Position numbers and translations under genes: made by a program
The notes under the pieces: generated by a model
What the model was told of the DNA's origin: nothing
The model's database searches: none
The model's input: only the letters and a program-made list of their open reading frames with translations
Part shown: positions 37,330 through 48,654 of the stretch, piece by piece
Layout of the letters: every line of letters begins with the position of its first letter
How positions within the stretch are numbered: position 1 is the stretch's first letter
NCBI RefSeq assembly: GCF_036711975.1
Contig: NC_091972.1
Location: forward strand, 7,755,001 to 7,819,000
Length of the DNA stretch: 64,000 nucleotides
Source of the DNA: Onthophagus taurus
Taxonomy: Eukaryota > Arthropoda > Insecta > Coleoptera > Scarabaeidae
Direction of reading: 5' to 3'

Positions 37330-40300
37330 AAGCTTTCAGGTTAAACCGTGCGTTTTTTGAAAAAGTGTTTGACGTTTCGGATGCCGTGTTGCAACCTTCT
37401 TCAGAAACAAGTTCGAAATGATGAAATTGGTTAGAGTAAATCAAACAGCTTAATAAATAATAATATATAATATTAACAAAAACAAAATAAAAGTTGTAGG
37501 TCAAATTCTATTGATTATGAGAATCTTAAGATTGTAACTAAAACGCAATAAACGTAATACAACAATACAAAGTACAACAACTATACAAAATTATTAGCCA
37601 TATTTCAATACTTTGAACTTACAGTATTAACCGGTTTTTTAAAAACATTTCCAGCATCCCTTTAACAGGACCATATGTTCTTTCTCCCCTTTCAAACTAA
37701 AAACTAGATCTCCAGGTGCTACAATTTCTTTAGAATACTTTATAGTTTCATAAAATTGTAACAAAACAATAAAAATTATAAACATACATTTTAAATAATT
37801 AATCATAAAGAAAAAGAACTTTTGGTTTATTAACTAAGATCAAACTGCATAGAAATGTCCTATTTTCAAGAAGATACTATGAATACGAAAATTCTAGGAA
37901 ACGATTTTGGCAAAGCTCAATATAAAAGTTTCATAAACTTCCAGAAACATTGAGACGTTGCCATAATCGTTTATTCATGCAGTCGACATTCTATTGGAAG
38001 TCGGAAGGGGTTTGTTCTCCTAAGGGATGTAACTTCTTTTTCAACCATTCTTTATGGTGGGTAATATTTCCGAAACATAAACCCCTTTCTTTGGCTTTAT
38101 TTCACAACGTAGAAAGAGGGTCGTAAAAAGTAATAATACAAAAAAGAAGAGGGTGATAAATATTTAAATCAAATCCTCTTTCTCAGTTAAGTTTTATCAA
38201 AATAAACTTCGTTATTTCAAACCAATTACTTTCGAAAGTGTTTACAGGTCGATTAAACCTAATTTTCCAGTTTCCAGTGCGCTAAAATGATGTCGTCCGA
38301 TGAAACTAGACGAGGAAGTAACACGTCGGATTCGCTTTAAATTTGTATCCGAATTCATAGAGTCTCGAGTCTGGATGCAGTCGGTGAAATCGAGCAATAA
38401 AACTTCGGTCGAAACTACGGTTCTCAGGATACCCAGAGAAAGACCTTAGCCCGGTGATTATGAGTCGGAGTTAATCCGAGTTGAAATCTCTAGCAAACCG
38501 ATTCAAACAGTCATGTCGGGAGAACGGCCATGAATAAATTAGTGGACACGGGTTCCCCGGGAGTCTTGTAGATTACCGCCTCCTTGGGGAACACTTCCAC
38601 GACGAGCGCGTCTTACCCCCTTTACTAAAGCTTGTGCCACCAGAACCATAATTGCCTTGCGGATCTCCCCTTAAAACGACAGTAAAACTAACTGCTTCTC
38701 TCTGAAATTTCTACCATCCCCTTACACACAAAGACACCACCAAATGCTTATCTTCACGGCAACATCTTCAAACCCACAATTGTCGTTCTCTGTTATTATT
38801 ATCTCTAAACTAGATTCGTCCAGAATGAAGATAAACTCACCCTCGTTTAATTTATGTCTTCATTAAAATATTAATTTTTACGATTTCTTTTCTAATTTTA
38901 ATTAATTTTGATTTTATTAATTTTTAAGGGAGATAAGTTTGAAGGGGGTTCGTTTATTAATACCGTTTGAAACTATGGAAATATGTATTAGTTTGGAAAT
39001 TCTGTTCGCGGTGGGCAGGGGAAAGTTCGACGTCTACTCGGAGAATTCAGATCTTATGTTAATTATTGCTTGTGGCCGTCTCAATATTCATAACGCTCCG
39101 TGGGTTTACCGGGCGAAGGAAGGAGTTGGCCGGGGGAAGAGGGTGGTTCAAATAATTATGGATAGTTTCAAGTTTGCCCCCTCTTAAGGGAAGTCGAAGG
39201 GTCGCGCCCGTGGGGCGTTTATATTTTTACCAACCCCTCTCTGCGTCTCGCATATTCCTCATCGTTGCGTTTCGGGTTGGGAAACATCTAAGGGGTAGGA
39301 TTCGATGTAAAAGGGGGTGAACTTTCTCGACATCTTAGATGAGTAGAAAAATTATTTTCAAAACTCATTTATTTAGAATCAATTTTAAGTTGCTTTATAA
39401 TGTATAAGTAATCATTAAAAAAGTACAATAATAAGTTATAATTTCTTAACATATATAATTTTTTTGATTGTAGATCCTTCAAGAGAAGATATGAAACGGA
39501 AACCATCCCTTGTGGTTTCTAAATTTCACAACCCTTCATCTTCTCTCTAACCAAGCCGACCCCGCTAAATACTAATCTTGGAAATTGCCTTTTGGTCGTC
39601 GTGAATTTGTCTTCATTATAACGATATGATTTATTAAAGTCTCAACAAGAAGATGTTTGTTTTACTGTTATCTCCTCATGTTCCTCTTTCCTTAATAATA
39701 TTTATTATTAATATATTTTTTAATAGAAATCATTAGGTTAAAGTTTATATTGATAAATAAAGTTTATTAAGCCTATAAAGCAGAGGGATAGTTTCCTATA
39801 CTACTAGAAGCTGTACCCCGACGGACCGTGAGTAAATTTTGTACAGTCTTACCTATTTCGGGAAGTTTCGCAACTCCGTAAGCTTGTATAAGCCCGCGTT
39901 TGGTCACTAATTTGTGCATAAGTAAGGGGAATATTTAAGTACTTTGCCTTGAAAGACCCCCGAGGAATTTTAAGCCAAACCCCCTCGATAGATATTACCC
40001 TTAAATTAATTTAACCACTCAAAAAGTTTTCAACAAATTATTTTAAAAAAATAATAATTAATCAAGAACCAATAAATTAATTAGCATCCTAAACGCGTAT
40101 AGTTAAGCCAAATCGACAGAAACAAGCTAACAATATTGGACAGACAACAAGTTTCTGTTGTTAAACCAAACAATACCACGCTACCAAAAGCTAAATATTA
40201 ACGTTGGTATCTCGAAGGTAAATTACTTGTATGTGTAGTAAACGTGAAAGACCCCTTTCTGTTCTGTGGGGATGCTTTGAAGTCGCCGCAGTGAAGACGT

Positions 40301-40975
40301 TAACGGAACATCTCTAAGAACACGTTGGGGTACATGTAAGGAAAATGAGCGGGCAGTGTACAATTGAATTTTAGCCCTCCACAGCAAGGCAGTCGAGGTC
40401 TAACGTTCTCCTCGTTAATTAAAATTAATCTACAACCGGTACGTGATGGTCTTGTGTGTGTATAAACTAAATGGGTAAAGGTAAGACTTCAGAGAGATTC
40501 TCTTAGAAACGTTTTAAAATATTTGAAACAAACTTTAATGAAAAAAATTAATAACATAACCTTTATTATTCATTTAAATTAATTTCCGCAATATCTCTTA
40601 TAATCGTCGAAATCTTTCAACCCAATAAATTTATTCTTCAACGTCCATCGAGGGTTGATTACGTAATCGCAGTAACATGATAAAGCAATATGCTTCTGTG
40701 GTTGTAAAATTTTTCTTTCCATTAATAACGTATCTTAAAGATTCGTTATCTTCCATTTCAGTTCTAAAATGTACGTGAAGGCTCGTTTTATGTATAGAGC
40801 CTTATAAGTCAAAATGATTCCCTGACATAATGGCAATAATAATGAAGTATTTTCAATTAGCAACACTGTAAACTTTTTCATTAAACATGCTTTCTAATCA
40901 TTCTTTCTTATTGATCGTTGAACAAATAGAAAGATGATTAACACTTATACCTTTTGTTGTTTCGTTCCGATGATT
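37330..40975. other. Gene-free stretch
   Basis: No gene was supported. GC-richer islands lie at about 38250-38780, 38990-39310, 39790-39980 and 40230-40470. A degenerate ribozyme-like motif lies at 37371-37398 on the minus strand (described under findings). Confidence 0.45.
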
Positions 40976-40979
40976 TCGT

Positions 40980-41645
40980 CTATTAGTCCTTTTAAATGAT
41001 GTGCCTTGGTTGTAGAAAGTGCAACAACTGACGGCTTTCCAGTATCGACCCAATTTGTGTAATCTGCATCACAATTCGCGTTGGGTTCTAGATGTTTAAA
41101 CTCGTGTTTAATCGGTGTTTAATTTCAAAGTTTTTGTACGTCTTTAAGTACTTAAGAATATATTGAATATTATCTCGTTACTATTAGTGTTATTTACATC
41201 TCGACTCGCATAATTTAGCGCGAATATATTAACTACCTACAATTTCTTGAAATTAGAAATTTTCATGAACTGTCTTAATATTAATGATCCATCGTTGTTC
41301 TTAAACATACACTGTTCAGATTTTAACAGCCCTAAACCCATTTCTTGTAGTGTTTTCATGAACTTCGTCTTGCATTTAATAGGCGCTTATCTTAAACCAT
41401 TTAAGGCTTTTTTTAATTTACATATCTTTCCTTCTTTATTATCACATCTTTACGGAATTGCATATATACGTCTTCTTTAAAGATATAAGAATGTCGTTTT
41501 TATGTCGAATTTTGCCGCTGCTATTGCAAACAAAGTTTTTGTAGCACTTGAACTTATTACCAGACTAAATATTTCATTTAAATCAGTGCAATTTTGTTCA
41601 AATCCTGTCACAACTAGGCTCGCTTCAAATAATCCATCTTCCTTT
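40980..41645 (-). mobile_element. copia-like retrotransposon fragment (RT and RNase H pieces)
   Basis: On the minus strand, from 41640 downwards, frames read ASLVVTGFEQNCTDLNEIFS, AIAAAKFDIKTTFLYL, RCDNKEGKICKLKKALNGL and KSEQCMFKNNDGSLIL. These are the order and landmarks of the copia-class reverse transcriptase. Lower down, at about 41100-40985, come NCDADYTNWVDTGKP and VVALSTTKAHHLKGLIDEII. These match the DADYA…VALSTTEAE part of the copia RNase H. The active-site YVDD block and the sequence between are deleted. Stops are present, and no LTRs were found. Confidence 0.75.
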
Positions 41646-42176
41646 ACTTTAAAAATAGATTGGTTTCTCTAAGTAATATGGAACACCATATTACCACAAA
41701 TACCACAAAAAGAAAACGATATAAAGCAAAAGGATATAAAACAAGAAGATATAAAAGAAATGTCAGATATCAGAAATGGTTTATTATCCGTTGCTTCCAT
41801 TTTTTCCTTATAATGGTCAAAAGTAAGAAAGAAAAGGTAAAGAAAAGGAAATATGCATGTATGGACGACTGAAAGGAAAAAGACCAGAAGGATGACCGCC
41901 CAAGAGATAGGCACAGAGGTTCTCTTCGGAGTATAGTCCAAACAAGACTTGACAAACAGGGATGCATAATAGTCGAAAGTAGAAGAAGAAGCTTTCGATT
42001 ACCTGGTTTTTATTTCCACCCGATTACCACTGTGAATTGGCACTCGCCGTTTTAAAATTTTCTGAACGTTTGACGTGAAAAATGACCCAAATAAGAAGTT
42101 GTATTCAGTAAAATGCTCGGAATGGCGATGGATCAATTATTATGAATTATCCAGGTTCAATTTTATACATAAATAC
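41646..42176. other. Gene-free stretch with simple repeats
   Basis: A purine-rich GATATAAAA-type repeat (41695-41770) produces open frames on both strands. No domain is seen. Confidence 0.5.
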
Positions 42177-43046
42177 TACATGGGGGGTGTCAAATGTCTG
42201 GAATTAGCCAATAACTTCGTCATAATATATGTGGTTTTAAAGAAAAATGTTTCAAATAAAAAATTCTTTATTAATCGTGACGCATTTTTTATATTTGCTT
42301 GTTTACATTGTTTTTTATTTCGTTGCTATGGCGACCAACATTGTTACTTTAAATAGGATATCTACATATCTACATATGTGTGGGTGTTCAAATTTCGATG
42401 GGTTTGCCGGGTATCTCAGTTATTATGAAAGATAGAAAGTTGCGATTTTCGCGAACCTGAGCTACTTTTTTGTGAGACTTACAATGACGCAAACCAAATT
42501 TTCATAGCCCTCTTCGTTTTTGATATACAGCGAGTGTTTCAAAATTTACGATTTTCAGATTCAGACACCCCGTGTATCTCCGCTATCCGGAAACTTAGTA
42601 AAAAATAAAAGCGGCTTCTAATAGATTTTTTCACGTAGAATCCAATGGTGCACGTAGAATTTTTGTACTCATCACAGTTTTTGAGTTATAAATACAACTT
42701 AGGTTTTTTTTAAATGGAATCACCTATATTTAATTTTTTTATTGAACTAGAATTTTTTTAAGCTCTTCAATGATATAGGTATAATACTCTATACTTACCT
42801 TTATAACTAACCACGAAATTAAAAAAAAACATTATTTTATAAGTAGGCTATGATAAATTAAGTGATCGCGTTGCTAGGATACCGGAATAAACAGAACATT
42901 TTGAAAATACTATTTTTACTGCTATATTACTTTTAGTTAGTTATTGACTTATTAAAAAAATGTATCTGTTAATTTTGAATGAAGGAAACTTTTGCACTAA
43001 TCGCTATTTGACAATTAAGAATTTTATCCATGTTGCAAGTTGGGAA

Positions 43047-43437
43047 TATATTAAAAAATATACTAAAAAGATATACTAAAAAAAACTTCTTTAACTTGCT
43101 TTTATTTAAATATATATCGAGACTAGTTTCGAGGTTACACCCTCATCTTCAGTCGAAACTAGCAAAAACGAAAAACATATTAAAATATTAAAATAAAACA
43201 GTTTAAAAAAAAGAGATCATGTTTTTCGTTTGAATTTTTCGCTTATCATGTATAAATTCCTTTGAAAATTTTTAACTGTAAGTTTTTTAAACTGATTTAT
43301 TTTAATGTGTTTTTCGTTTTTTCGTTTTTGCTAGTTTCGACTGAAGATGAGGGTGTAACCTCGATACTAGTCTCGATATATATTTAAATAAAAGCAAGTT
43401 TTTTCTAGTATATCTTTTTAGTATATTTTTTAATATA
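43047..43437. mobile_element. Inserted palindromic element of about 390 bp
   Basis: The outer arms are TATTAAAAAATATAC with AAAAGATATACTA and their reverse complements at the right end. The inner arms share TATATATCGAGACTAGT, TTCGAGGTTACACCCTCATC and GTCGAAACTAGCAAAAACG. Arms are about 150 bp and nearly identical, with a roughly 70-nt centre. It lies inside element C, between its left arm and the transposase remnant. Confidence 0.75.
43117..43156 (-). ncRNA. Hammerhead-ribozyme-like motif
   Basis: Read on the minus strand, the order is TCGA (stem I strand), CTGAAGA (core CUGANGA), then GAGG/CCTC around the loop GTGTAA (stem II). GAAA follows, then C-TA-G (minimal stem III), TC (cleavage-site UH) and TCGA (second stem I strand). 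All conserved core blocks of a type I hammerhead are present in the right order. One unpaired U lies between CUGAAGA and stem II, which departs from the canonical form. The inverted copy in the right arm (about 43340-43380, plus strand) reads GATA instead of GAAA. Activity is inferred only. Confidence 0.4.
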
Positions 43438-43440
43438 ATC

Positions 43441-43672
43441 GCTATTTGGCCATCTTGCAAGAAGCTTTATCAGATATTTTGGATGATATCTATTATTTGG
43501 TTAAATAATATTTATTTTCAACAGGACAGAGCTCCCGCTCATAATGCGCGGTTAGTGAGCCAAATTTCCTGGTAGGTGGCTTATGCACGCATGGTCCAAC
43601 GCGATGGCCAGTAAGATCACCCAATTTATCTATTTTGAACTACGAATTGAAGGAAATTGAAATGGAAAATCG
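43441..43672 (+). pseudogene. mariner-like transposase remnant inside element C
   Basis: From about 43520 one frame reads FQQDRAPAHNARLVSQ, matching the second catalytic block (QQDGAPPH) of insect mariner/IS630-type transposases. After a frame change comes THGPTRWPVRSPNLSILNYE, matching the third block (WPARSPDLTPLDF) but with Asn where the third catalytic acid of the SPDL motif normally begins. The N-terminus is missing and stops are present. Confidence 0.65.
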
Positions 43673-44596
43673 CTGTAAATGATGCTTTTTCACATTTACA
43701 GCAACAGCCCATAACTATTCTAAATGCAATTAAAAGCACTGAACTTTAGAACAATGTGTGTATTAAAATGGTAGCAACTTTGAACTATTGTTACAACTTG
43801 AAGCAATATTTGCATCATTATTAGTTTTTAATTATTTTTCGTTTTTTGTAAACAAAAATTAACAGATACATTTTTTTAATAAGTCAATAACTAAATAAAA
43901 GTAATATAGCAGTAAAAATAGTATTTTCAAAATTTTCTGTTTATTCCGGTATCCTAGCAACGCGATCACTTAATTTATCATAGCCTACTTATAAAATAAG
44001 CTTGAAAAATTCTAGTTCAACAAAAAAATAAAATATAGGTGGTTGTAAATTGTTTTTCACTTACTTAAAAGAACGAAAGAATGTTTCACTAATCACAATA
44101 AAGAGTTTATTAACAAGGGTTTACATGAATTTGAATGAAAAAGAACACCACACACATTCAACCACTCGGTTGCGAATGAAAATTTTCTACTAACTACTAA
44201 ACAAAAATATTAGGAAAATTTTTTAAATATTATGTTATATAGCAACGCAAAAAGAAACACATTTGATTTTTAGAATTAAATGATTAAATACTTTTAAACA
44301 GTGGTTCCATTTAAAAAAACCTAAGTTATGTTTATCACTCAAAAAAAATCTATTCGAACCCGTTTTCACTTTTTTACTAAGTTTCCGGATAGCCGAGATA
44401 CACGGGGTGTCTGAAAATCGTAAATTTTGAAACACATATATCGTATATCAAAAATGAAGAGGGCTATGAAAATTTGGTTTGCGCCAATGTAAGTTTCAAA
44501 AAAAAGTAGCTCAGGTTCGCGAAAACCCCAACTTTCTGTCTTTCATAATAACTGAGATACCCTGCAAACCCATCGAAATTTGGACACCCTGTACAT

Positions 44597-45175
44597 CTGC
44601 ACGATGACCATATCAAATCATATGGTAGTATAAGAAAAAATGCGTTCTCAGAAAATATTAAATCTGCAAATTACAATCAAGGTAGGCGCCGAAATAACGC
44701 TGTTGACAGCTTTAAATGTCAAAAAGTTGACAGTTCAAACAAATATTGCAATTAAGAATCCAAACATTAATGATGAATGAGTACGGTGGTAGAAAACGTA
44801 CTCAAAGTGAAGTTTGTACACTGCTCAGTAATATTTACCCGGATACATATATTACACAATCCGGAGTATCCAAAATATTAAAAAAAAAATTTAACACCGG
44901 AAGTGTTAAAAACCTACCAAAAAGTGGATGGCCGTAGACGAAACTACATAAAATGTGTGTCATCGTACCCATGCATTATTATTCATAAATTAATTATTCA
45001 TAAGTGTTGAAACTGTCATTTTTTTGACATTCAAAGTTGTCAACGGCGTTATTTCGGCACCTATATTGATTGTAATTGGTGATTTAATATTTTCAGAAAA
45101 CGCATTTTTTCTCGATTTTTTTTCTTATGCAACCATATGATTTGATACTTTCATCGCATAGAGGGATTTATCCTC
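44597..45175. mobile_element. Inverted-repeat segment E carrying a transposase HTH
   Basis: Arms at about 44597-44740 and 45000-45175 are inverted copies. They share TATCAAATCATATGGT, GAAAATATTAAATC, AATTACAATCAA, GCCGAAATAACGC and GTTGACA. Between them lies a single reading frame for a DNA-binding domain. E sits between element C and the right arm of D. It may be internal DNA of D rather than a separate insertion. Confidence 0.6.
44770..44937 (+). pseudogene. Transposase N-terminal HTH fragment
   Basis: The 55-codon frame from ATG 44770 reads SEVCTLLSNIYPDTYITQSG followed by VSKILKKKFNTGSVKNLPKS and a TAG. It matches the paired-like HTH of mariner-type transposases, where …QSTVSRIVKKFRETGSV is followed by a Lys/Arg-Pro-rich linker. 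The catalytic domain is absent, so it is only a fragment. Confidence 0.6.
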
Positions 45176-45208
45176 TATCAAAGTTTGCAACAGAAATATA
45201 TGCATCCC

Positions 45209-45577
45209 CAAGGTCCGTCGAGTAAACATACTACATAAGGTTATCCAACTCCCTATGAACGCTGTTGTTATGAACGCATCCCCTCCGCAAAGGCCCATAG
45301 ACAAAGGCCTTGTTGTGACGTCATTGGAAGAATTGGCATTTCTGTTTTCATTTATATACGTAAACCAACAGAAACTCTTTATTTCTTGAGTTTAATAACA
45401 CTTGTTTAATTTTTAAACAATTATTAACATAAATATTATTATTATATTATATTAAATTTATATTATATCATATTATGTTATATTTTTCCTCCAATGACGT
45501 CACGTTTCCCACCTCACCGCGCCAACGTCAAGTTGTTCAAGTTGGATAACCTTATAACCAATACTCGACGGACCTTG
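45209..45577. mobile_element. MITE with CAAGGT ends and 9-bp target duplication (copy 1)
   Basis: The TIRs read CAAGGTCCGTCGAGTA and, further in, AAGGTTATCCAACT at both ends, about 37 bp overall. The flanks are ATGCATCCC (45200-45208) and ATACATCCC (45578-45586), a 9-bp target duplication with one later substitution. The inside is AT-rich and contains two TGACGTCA-type sites. The 9-bp duplication suggests a Mutator-like source. It lies in the right arm of element D. Confidence 0.8.
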
Positions 45578-45741
45578 ATACATCCCATTTAAAATAACAA
45601 TGTTGGTTGCCATAGCAACGAAACAAAAAAAAATGTAAACAAACTTGTATTTGAAATATTTTTCTTTAAAACCAAATGATGAAGTTATTGGCTATATTCC
45701 AGACTTTTGACACACCTGTGTAATAAGCATAAAAATATAGT

Positions 45742-47521
45742 TATAGTAAACACCACGAGAGCTGGCAGTAAATCATCATTTTCTGCTCTTACAAATGCCA
45801 TACGTAGTTCACAAACCGCTAGAGAGTAATGTGTGTTGGAAAGAGATAGCATTAGTTTAATATGTCTGCTGTACAGGATGGTTCAAATTCGATGTCCGAA
45901 TAGGCTAACTCGGAAACTATAAGAGTTAGAAAAAAAGTAGCTTACATGTCATGATCTCGTTTTTCGAGAAACTGCTAATGCCGAAAACCTCATAGCGCTA
46001 TTGTCTTTTGTTTTTCCGCTAGAGGCTAAAATTGAAAATATCGTAAAACCAGCAAGCGCAATTATCTTGGTTATTATTATAGCTGGAGTATTATAACTAA
46101 GACATTATATGGACACTTTTTTACAGAGAATTTGATGACGTAGTCAAAAAAATTTTTTCGGTTTTAGATTTTGAGATATTATCACAATGTTCGTTTTTTT
46201 AAATGGAAACAACCACTGATTATTCGCTTATTAAATTCGTTATTTTTTTCTGATTACAAAAATATAGGGTTTGACAGGTCTATTTCTTATTGTTTTAGAA
46301 TAAAGCTAAAAATTAACTTTTCTTTTAGTGTCTTCCAAAAAATTAAATTTACAGTTTCCTGTAAATTACGGTATTATAATTAAAAATTAAAAAAACATAT
46401 CTCTGATATTTGAAACAAATATATTTGTTAAACTATTTAATTTATATATGTAATTATACAAAAGTTGGAATAGATTGCATTATTTCACATTTTTTATTAA
46501 TATTTAATATTATTCTTAAATGACTTAATAAATTATTGATAGATGGCGCCATATGTTCTTTTTTTAATTCAAATAAACATAGCAACATTTGTTTGTATTC
46601 AAAAATTTTCTGAAGTGTCACTTTAAAAATCCTGTTTTTTAAGATGGATTACGAAAAGTTTAACATGTTAGAATGTTACATATTAGAAAATAAAGTAAAT
46701 TTTATATAAATTTTTACAGGAAACTGTAAATTTAATTTCGTCGACGACACTAGATGGAAATTTTATAAAAAAAAGTTTATTTTTAGTATTATTCCAAAAC
46801 AATAAGAAATAGACCTTTCGAACCCTATATTTTTGTAATTAGAAAAAAATAAAGAATTTAATAAGCGAATAATCAGTGGTTGTTTCCATTTAAAAAAATG
46901 AAAATTGTCATGATATCTCAAAATCTAAAACCGAAAAAATTTTTTTGTCTACATCATCAAATTCTCTGTAAAAAAGTGTCCATATAATGTCTTAGTTATA
47001 ATACTCCACCTAGAATAATAACGAAGATAATTGCACTTGCTGGTTTTACGATATTTTCAATTTTGGCCTCTAGGGGAAAAACAAAAGACGATAGCGCTAT
47101 GAGGTTTTCGGCATTAGCAGTTTCTCAAAAAACGAGATCATGACATGGAAGCTACTTTTTTTCTAACTCTTATAGTTTCCGAGTTAGCCTATTCGGACAT
47201 CGAATTTGAACCACCTGTACAATTCTAATGGCCACGTCGAAAAAGTACGTCTGTTCTTCTAAGGGATGTCACTTTATAATTATAACCTCAAATCAAAACG
47301 TCTTGTGAGCGTTGTCATGAATCTGTTAGTGTTTTCACAAGCCGAAAATGTTTTCTTTGAAAGGAAAATCATTAAATAATATCTTTGACATATAACCTCC
47401 ATTACTAACATAACCTACATTTAAATGTATGTGGTGAAATAATCTAAGTCGTACGTCCATATCTTGATTCATACCATTTTTAAGCGATCTGTCACTGCCA
47501 GCTCTCGTGGTTTCTGCTATA
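45742..47521. mobile_element. MITE family F, copy F1, split by element B
   Basis: The ends are TATAGTAAACACCACGAGAG and, inverted, TATAGCAGAAACCACGAGAG, both continuing as CTGGCAGT (TIR about 28 bp). Without element B the copy is about 434 bp. The body matches copy F2 at 55.66 kb nearly base for base. No protein is encoded. TA at the ends is compatible with a Tc1/mariner-type target. Confidence 0.85.
45874..47217. mobile_element. Fold-back element B, 1344 bp, inserted in F1
   Basis: The ends CAGGATGGTTCAAATTCGAT and, inverted, CAGGTGGTTCAAATTCGATG begin arms of about 490 bp (45874-46370 and 46720-47217). The arms share AACTCGGAAACTATAAGAG, CATGATCTCGTTTTTCGAGA, GCATTAGCAGTTTCTC and GCACTTGCTGGTTTTACGAT blocks. 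TA flanks both ends (45872-45873, 47218-47219). Copy F2 shows the uninterrupted site CTGCTGTACAATTC, confirming a TA insertion. The central 0.35 kb carries no recognised gene. Confidence 0.85.
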
Positions 47522-47618
47522 AATTATAGATTAGTTCTGTCAGAATACGCTTTGTTAAAGTTAACCTCAAAAATTTCTTAAGAGTATCGTTTTTAAAACA
47601 AATAACATCGCCTCAGTA

Positions 47619-47690
47619 GCCGTGATCGTCTAGTGGTTAGGACCCTACGTTGTGGCCGTAGTAACCCAGGTTCGAATCCTGGTCACGGCA
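47619..47690 (+). tRNA. tRNA-His (anticodon GTG)
   Basis: A 72-nt cloverleaf. The acceptor arm is GCCGTGA paired with TCACGGC, and the discriminator is A as in eukaryotic tRNA-His (G-1 is added after transcription). The anticodon stem CTACG/CGTAG holds loop TTGTGGC, giving anticodon GTG. The T arm contains the B box GGTTCGAATCC and the A box lies in TAGTGGTTAGG. There is no intron and CCA is not encoded. All stems pair and a Pol III terminator follows, so the gene looks functional. It lies about 100 bp from MITE F1 and about 1 kb from the 3' end of DLST. Confidence 0.97.
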
Positions 47691-47717
47691 ATGTGAAAAC
47701 ATTGTCACGGTGAGGAA

Positions 47718-47725
47718 TTTTTTTT
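47718..47725 (+). terminator. Pol III terminator of tRNA-His
   Basis: A run of eight T residues starts 28 nt after the tRNA 3' end. It is the first T run able to stop RNA polymerase III. Confidence 0.8.
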
Positions 47726-48654
47726 ATGGTTAAAATATTGTCACTGAATCTTTTTATCCTTTCTTTATAGATCAATTTTATCTTAAATTTACTACTCGCT
47801 ATGTTGGCAAAATGGAGAGCATAATAAATACATTCTAAAAGGTGAAGGTTAATAGGACGGAAATCCCCAATAAATGTTACATAAAATCAGCTTTCTCAAA
47901 AAACGCATTGTTGACTGGTTAGGAAATTATAATTTTATTTGCAAATTGTATAAATGACTGCTTTTAATATTTTTCACTACATATCTATTCATGTGGATTT
48001 TGTAACAAACTAAAGGATTTTTAATAATCAAGGATGTTCTATTATTGTCTTCATTATCAACAAAATTCTTTTGAAACTTGTTTAGAGATTTATTCTATAA
48101 CGTTTTCGTTAAACAAATAAGCTTCAATAAATGAATGCAGTAAAATCAATAACAGTAGGAATTATATGGTGGAAAACAAAAATCAACATTTTGCAAAATA
48201 AAACTCTAATAACATTGTCATTTATGTATTATTATAACCAACAATACAATGAACGCTGACAATTTTGCCAACAAAAATGTACACGGGGGGTTTTCCCTCA
48301 AATAAATATTAGATATTACATTACACATAGGGCAAAAAAATTGGTTAAAAATTACAATTAAAATTTTTTGGTGATATAGATGAATTAATTTTGAAAATAA
48401 ATGTAAATAGAATCTAAATTAAAGAAATAAAACTGGGATTTCACTAAATCGTGCACGGTTTCCTTTATTTTTTATTTATCTTTACGTTTCCTTGCTATTA
48501 TGTGTTACAAATTATTTAAAAATCAACGAGGACCCTGTAATAAAATAATAAAAATCCTCGTTTATTTCTAAATTAATTATTACGACTCGTCCGAGTACAA
48601 TAGGTATATTAAAAAAAAACATCCCAAGAATGCTTTTTTTTCTTTTTTAAGGAT
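47726..48654. other. AT-rich intergenic DNA and DLST 3' UTR
   Basis: No gene was seen. On the minus strand directly after the DLST stop, AATAAA within GAAATAAACGAGG (about 48558) is a plausible polyadenylation signal. The rest is AT-rich. Confidence 0.5.

Larger units (their letters stand above)
42376..44591. mobile_element. Fold-back mariner-like element C with arms of about 600 bp
   Basis: The right end, read inwards, is CAGGGTGTCCAAATTTCGAT; the left end is the eroded GTGGGTGTTCAAATTTCGAT. A TA lies outside the right end. The arms match over long blocks, for example GGTATCTCAGTTATTATGAA, GCTCAGGTTCGCGAAAA, CATAGCCCTCTTC, GTGATCGCGTTGCTAGGATA and AATTAACAGATACATTTTTT. Left blocks run to about 42985 and right blocks start at about 43850. 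The right arm has an extra insertion at about 44040-44230. The middle holds a mariner-like transposase remnant and a separate inserted hairpin element. Confidence 0.7.
42179..45720. mobile_element. Fold-back element D, host of a nested cluster
   Basis: The left arm (42179-42362) and right arm (about 45588-45720) are inverted copies. They share GTGTCAAATGTCTGGAATTA / GTGTCAAAAGTCTGGAATAT, then GCCAATAACTTC, GGTTTTAAAGAAAAATGTTT and TTCGTTGCTATGGCGACCAA, with about 85-90% agreement by eye. TA dinucleotides flank both ends (42177-42178, 45721-45722). Inside lie element C, an HTH-bearing inverted-repeat segment and a 9-bp-TSD MITE. D may be the oldest shell of the nest. Confidence 0.65.

Noticed and set aside
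37371-37398. Second hammerhead-like motif (minus strand)
   Set aside because: CTGAAGA and GAAAC are present, but stem III would have no loop (GAAACGTC) and stem II carries a mismatch. I mention it only as a parallel in the findings and do not annotate it as a ribozyme.
41695-41872. Lys/Arg-rich open frame
   Set aside because: It is translated from a GATATAAAA-type purine-rich simple repeat.
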